This document shows positions 43,947-49,074 of a stretch of DNA of 49,074 nt, one piece after another. The translations under genes were made by a program, and so were the position numbers. How positions within the stretch are numbered: the first letter of the stretch is position 1; each line of letters begins with the position of its first letter. The notes below the pieces were generated by a model that saw only the letters and a list, made by a program, of their open reading frames with translations, did not search any database and was not told the DNA's origin. Source of the stretch: Cladosporium sp. IMV 00045 (Eukaryota > Ascomycota > Dothideomycetes > Cladosporiales > Cladosporiaceae); the NCBI GenBank assembly GCA_001931905.2, contig MSJI02000774.1:1-49074 (forward strand), in the 5' to 3' direction.

Positions 43947-46118
43947 ATGACTGGTATGAACATGCTGAAGAAGCTATCCTTTCGAAGCCTTCACTTACAA
44001 TCCTACATCACTAACCACTTGAAGACAGGCAGACCACGTGGCGGCGGCTCCCGAGGAGCTTACTACAAGAATAAGTATGGTGGCGGCGGACGAGGCCGGG
44101 GAGACCACCATCACGCCAACAACGCAACCGAGCCTGCCGGTGCCACGCGACATGCAGGGCCGCGCGATTGGGATCAGTTGCACCGTGACTTGAGGTCCGT
44201 CGACGGTCAGCAGTACGGTATGTGTGCCACTTGACAAGCTCGAAGTTTTCAATGGCGATGACGTAGTGTCGTCTGTTTGGCAGACCGCAGACGAAGATGG
44301 ATTGACGATGATACATTTCACGCATTCCTGCTAATCGCCCTCACAGGTGCTTACAAGAGACTGCTTGGACGATATGAACACACCACTGGCCCATCCTTCT
44401 CCCTCGCTGTCGATCACGTCCAGGGAGATGCATACGCCGCGCCATCCCGCGTGCGGGCAGTGATGCCGTTGGGCCAGACGGGGTTCCCATCACAGTACTT
44501 CGAGCGTGAGATCCGCCGTATAGCACTCTGTGACTTTGTGACAAGAGTCACTGCTTCGATCATTCGCGACAAGCACCTTGACAAGAACGTCGGCGGTGGC
44601 AACGGCGGCTGGAGCTCTCCCAAAGGTGGTGCATTCAACATCAATGCTCCTGGGCAAGAAGTGCTTCCACGTACGAGTGCAATTATCAGCGGCGATGAGA
44701 CGATCGAGTTGCGGTTCACTGTCGCTTTGCCGGCAGCTGGAAGGACTGTTCTCGGTCAACAAGCCCATCAAATTCTTGCTGTAAACCTGGTTGAGTTGAT
44801 CAGAAACACTCTTCTTCACGAAAACCTCGACGAAGAAAAGCTTGCCCGTCACATCTCATCCGTCGAGAATCAGCACCATCTCCGCCAACAGCTCAGCGCA
44901 AAGGGCCTCATTGCCTTCGTCGCCAATGGCTCCATCCTGCCTCGCTCTTCCGGCGCGTCTGCAACCCCAATGCTTAGTGCAGATGTCGTCCCATTCCAGT
45001 CTCCGCCCGAGCTCTCAGTCACACTGACCCAAACCGATGGCATCGAAGTCTCCGGCATGGGAATCCCCAAAGGCATCACGCTCCTCACCGGCGGCGGCTT
45101 CCACGGCAAATCCACCCTCCTAGAAGCGCTCGAACTAGGCGTCTACGACCACATCCCCTCCGACGGCCGCGAACGCATCGTCACCGACCCAACCGCTGTC
45201 AAAATCCGCGCCGAAGACGGCCGCCCCGTGGAGCGCACCGACATCAGCCCGTTCATATCCACCCTCCCCGGCGGCAAAGACCCCAAACGCTTCTCCACCG
45301 ACGACGCCTCAGGCTCCACATCCATGGCGGCCAACATCCAAGAAGCGCTGGAAGCCGGCAGCAAATCTTTGTTGATCGATGAAGACTGCAGCGCCACAAA
45401 CCTCCTCGTGCGCGACGCCCGCATGCAAGCCCTCATCCAGAACGAACCCATCACCCCCCTCGTCAGCAAAGTCCGCGCCCTCCACGCCCAGCAAGGCGTC
45501 AGCACCATCATGGTCGTCGGCGGGCTAGGCGACTGGCTCAGCGTCGCTGACCACATCATCGCAATGGACTACTACGTGCCCCACCTGATCACCTCAAAGG
45601 TCCAAGACGTGCTGCGCCAATTCCCCAGCTCTGTCGCGCAGGACGAATCGTACGGCTCCCTGCCGGCGAGGAGCGTGCAGGTTCGCGTGCCAGGTGGTGA
45701 AATTTCCCCCTACGCTACCAGCAAGTCTTTCATCAATATCAAGACCGCGGTCAAAAACCCCGTCAGCGACCCCTCGCAGGCCCCGCAGGGGATCGATCTG
45801 CAGGGCCTCGATCAGGTCGTTGAAGTTGGGCAGGCGAGGATGATCGCCGCGGCGGTGCAGAGGTTCATCAAGGCGACGGGTGGACAGGCGTAAGTGTGAA
45901 AAGAATGCACTATTTGCTGAAAGAGTAAGGACCGATTTACTGATTACTTTTCTTTCTGATACAGAGTCGATTTCAACACCCTCCTCGACACGCTGGGGCG
46001 GGAAGTCAACCTCGACGCGAGCATGCCGCCTTCGCTGAGTGGTGGCGATTTGGTCGCTGTCAGGAGGTTTGAGGTCGCTGCTGCGTTGTCGCGTTTGCGG
46101 GGGTTGCAGGTTGTCTAA
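43947..46118 (+). CDS. ABC-class ATPase, PF09818 type
   Basis: Four exons, 43947-43953, 44029-44217, 44347-45889 and 45965-46118, give 630 residues. The first exon is only 7 nt (M-T-G); splicing gives MTGRPRGGGSRGAYYKNKY, a Gly/Arg/Tyr-rich head. Reading through intron 1 is also open, so a longer N-terminus is possible. The core reads QQYGAYKRLLGRYE (across intron 2), then DHVQGDAYAAPSR, a Walker A GGGFHGKST at about residue 313 and a likely Walker B SLLIDEDCSATN at about 405. STIMVVGGLGDWLSVADHII follows, and the last exon ends in FEVAAALSRLRGLQVV. The family occurs widely in bacteria and fungi; its biological role is not settled. The N-terminal RGG/Tyr-rich part suggests nucleic-acid contact (inference). 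Confidence 0.88.
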
Positions 46119-48403
46119 AATGGAATGCCGTCGTGCTTTTGGTCATGGCAGACTTGGATTGCAAGCCAGAGCACGACAATTGGTATGCAGGAGACGTTGG
46201 GCGCTGAAGCTCATGGCTGGGCTGCGCCGAAGATGGAGATATGGAGGCTTAGGCATGGAGGAAAAGGAAAAGAAAGCGCGTTTCTCGCGAGAAATAATAT
46301 CAAGACTCTTTTGCTCATGATGAGCGATCAGATGTTGCATTCGCATTACGGGCGATTCGACATGTGCCCGCCTACCTATCCAGTTTCTCACTCCATCGGT
46401 GTCAATTCATCGATCACACTGCCCTTGTCACGAACGCTCAATAGTAATACTGGGGGGCTTGCTAAACCATCTTCCACTACGCGGTACCCATAAAGGCGGA
46501 GAACGAAGTTCGGACAACGATCCACAGACATATCATCATTTGGTTAGAGGAATGCAATGTTACACAAATAGAAACCATGTGTGGAGCATGACCGAGAAGG
46601 TAGGTAGATTGCATATCAATATGGTACCAGAGCCGCGCTACACATCACACTTGGAGAACTCTCTTGTGCTGCGTGGTTCAAATCGAAGACTCCAAGCAAA
46701 TCAACAAACCCACCAGTCGCTCTCCAACACCCTCTGGTCACCCACGAAGATATCTCTCGCGATACAAGCATGTGACCTTCTAAGCCCCAATCGCCCATGC
46801 CCCACGCCCCATCCCTTCTCATGAGGAGATACCGATCACAGTAGTGGAGTGGAGCTAGCAAGGCGCAGGGCTGAGCTACATCCATACAGTACTTGCCTCG
46901 CATACCTTCCCTACCCTCTACCCACCTGTATACCTTAGCTGGGAGGTAGTACTTGACTGCGCCTCAATCCTCCAACCCCACAGGATATGCAAGAGAAGCT
47001 CCGTGGAAGAAACGGCAAGGTACGCAGAAAGCCTGAGGGTCTCCATCCAGTCTTGCCAGTCTCTCAGTGGATGGCTCAGGATGGGTTGTGTTTGGTTCAA
47101 GGTTTGGCTTTCACTTCCCCAGAATGCAGTGGGGCACAAGCAAGCCCTTAGCTGCGAAGTATCGTCATTGAAGAGGCCGACTTTTCCGAGGAGGAGGACC
47201 TTGATGTTATTTTTGATGAAGAGCCGACTGAAGCTCTGAGAGAGCCTCGCGACTACTGATTGCGCGAGAGAGATTTTGGCGATGAAGGTCTTGGTCCGTG
47301 GCTGTTTACAGTCGGCTCTCGCCTTTCAAGCTTGCGGGTGCATACTATACGATACGATACGGTACACGGGTACAAACAGCGCAGTATGCGATTGCGAGAC
47401 GCGCCACTGCTGACTATTGACAGGACTATTGGCAGGCATCATGTCGTTGAATCACCAGTCCAGTCCATCAACACAGCCCATTGGTGAGAATGCCTCAGTA
47501 CATCTATACAGCAGACAGCCTACAGCAACACCCAAGAAGTGTCGGAGGGGTAGAACCTCGGCGTCTTCTCTCGCTGGTGGCCGAGAGAAGAGCTGAGTCC
47601 ATGACAGCGCCAAGGGCATAGGCACATGGCAATCGGCATGGTAGGGCCGTTCAGAAATAGGCAATGTTATAGGTTGACAAGATGAGGACTCCGAGAAAGA
47701 GAACAATTATCGTGCTTCGTGTCTTTCAATCCTTCAATCCACTTCGCAAGTAAATAAGCTCGGGACATATCGCTCCGCCTTACGAGGCTGTGAAAAGACT
47801 AAATTAAATCAAAAATGCGACAGATAGCACGCGCTCAGTAGAGGTAGAGAGTAAACTTCGGACCATGCGCGCAGCAACCAACTCGCGCGCCATGACACGA
47901 TGGCCCTTGTTGCTGGGCGATCAAGGCGGCACGGTAGCCGGCATGGGTGCTGTAGCACTAACGGAGCGCGAGTGAATCCTTCGAGCGAGGGAAGTGAGGC
48001 TTTGCGACTTCGCGACATGAAGCTGTGCCTCCCATTCGCAGGGTTGGCTCGATTGGTAGGAGGCATGGCCCATCACGAGACTTTAATTGTGGGGTTTGGG
48101 AGCATGCGCCGGCCCGTGGGTGAGGTAGCGGCTGCACAGCCAAGCTGCGCTTCGCTCTTGTCTGACGTGCAAGGGATCGATGATTGAAGGATGTACTTAT
48201 TATATGTATGACAGCTACTCCCACTTTGCATTCTGTGGTACACTTATCAGTCTCGTTATTGTATTGAGTGTCTCTGTACTATCGCGAGTCGCAACACAGT
48301 CAGATATCAATTCATCCATCACTCAGCACCTTCAATCACTATCGTAAACAACAACAGCGTTAACATCAACAGACACTCCCAACAAACACTCCCAATCGCC
48401 ATA
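46119..48403. other. Intergenic, one possible short coding relic
   Basis: About 2.3 kb without a supported gene. One frame at about 47,152-47,259 reads acidic text (IEEADFSEEEDLDVIFDEE) ending at a stop after REPRDY; an acceptor-like ttag stands just before it. I found no partner exon. The last 150 bp before 48,404 are rich in C and A and are the probable leader of the stomatin gene. The rest shows nothing recognised. Confidence 0.4.
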
Positions 48404-49074
48404 ATGAGCCTCCCCCAGACCAACGGCGACACCGTCAAGAGGTCGTCCAACGGCGACGTCTCCTCCCACGCAGGCCCGACACGAGGCCCCAACGACCCCA
48501 TCGTCCAGGTGCAGCCTCCGCGCCGCGAGGACCTCCAGCCGTCCTACGCCCAAGTCATCAAAGCCGACACCGAGGATGCCTCCAACACCGGCTGGTATGG
48601 TGGTATGATCAACACTCTCGGCTCGCTCATCGGAACCCTCGGTGCTGTGCCTTGTTGCATCTGCTGCCCCAACCCTTACAAGCCTGTCGACCAGGGCAAC
48701 GTCGGTCTCGTCACCAAGTTCGGTCGCTTTGCGCGCGCTGTCGACCCTGGTCTCGTCAAGATCAACCCGCTCTCCGAGTCGCTGGTGCAGGTCGATGTGA
48801 AAATCCAGATTGTTGGTAAGTTCCATCATGCGCTCAATCCTCCCACACTAGCAGGCACAGCTCGCTAATCATCTCCCTCAGAGGTCCCCAAGCAAGTCTG
48901 CATGACCAAAGACAACGTCAACCTGACCCTCACCTCCGTCATCTACTACCACATCACCTCCCCCCACAAAGCCGCCTTCGGCATCTCCAACATCCGCCAA
49001 GCGCTCGTGGAGCGCACGCAAACCACGCTCCGCCACGTGATCGGCGCGCGCGTGCTGCAAGACGTGATCGAGCG
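48404..49074 (+). CDS. Stomatin/SPFH-domain membrane protein, 5' part
   Basis: Exon 1 is 48404-48815; after a 66-bp intron (GTAAGT donor, CTAAT branch region, CAG acceptor) exon 2 starts at 48,882 and runs off the window end. The N-terminal 65 residues are hydrophilic. A short hydrophobic stretch (MINTLGSLIGTLGAVPCCICC) with clustered Cys, which may be palmitoylated, leads into the SPFH domain: YKPVDQGNVGLVTKFGRF, then across the intron EVPKQVCMTKDNVNLTL, YYHITSP and RTQTTLRHVIG. Stomatin-like proteins form oligomers on membrane microdomains; the location here (plasma membrane or mitochondrion) cannot be read. The C-terminal coiled coil lies outside the window. Confidence 0.9.

Noticed and set aside
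45143..45559. Antisense 138-codon frame over the ATPase gene
   Set aside because: It is a shadow of a strongly supported coding exon.
46660..46700. ggttcaaatc, similar to a tRNA T-loop
   Set aside because: No D-loop, anticodon stem or matching acceptor stem of tRNA size around it.

Overview
The window looks like nuclear DNA of a filamentous ascomycete. Coding genes are split by short introns (about 44-190 bp) with GTRNGT donors, CTRAC-like branch points and YAG acceptors. Several families are typical of Pezizomycotina: Zn2Cys6 regulator, DUF3176 protein, asco-laccase, fungal sugar transporter. A Dothideomycete is my guess, but the sequence does not prove it. Exon-intron models were built by hand; each complete multi-exon model sums to a multiple of three and joins recognisable family motifs.

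Region 1 (1 to about 14,600) is a repeat island saturated with RIP-type mutation: CpA/TpG is almost absent, TpA is in great excess, CpG is kept, and stops sit where Gln or Trp codons are expected. Two Ty3/Gypsy retrotransposons lie in opposite orientation. One is on the minus strand (gag knuckle, reverse transcriptase and RNase H still readable); the other is on the plus strand (end of RT, RNase H, integrase, chromodomain, polypurine tract). From 7.0 to 14.6 kb there are further degraded reading frames that I cannot assign.

Region 2 (14.6-20.2 kb) is a decay zone at the island edge. It holds a DUF3176 pseudogene cut off at the island boundary, a dispersed repeat, a broken glycoside hydrolase family 2 gene and a second copy of that gene's 3' end.

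Region 3 (20.2-40 kb) carries intact accessory-type genes: a Zn2Cys6 regulator, a bZIP regulator, a divergent trehalose-6-phosphate synthase, an MFS sugar transporter, a secreted laccase, a short-chain dehydrogenase and a PQ-loop membrane protein. Between laccase and dehydrogenase are a degenerate tandem repeat and a second copy of the dispersed repeat.

Region 4 (40-49 kb) looks like ordinary core genome: a disordered hypothetical protein, a glutamine-rich probable nuclear protein, an ABC-class ATPase of the PF09818 type and the start of a stomatin/SPFH protein running off the window. The sugar, trehalose and regulator genes could share physiology (carbon use and stress), but nothing in the sequence proves co-regulation. 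No tRNA, rRNA or CRISPR array was seen.
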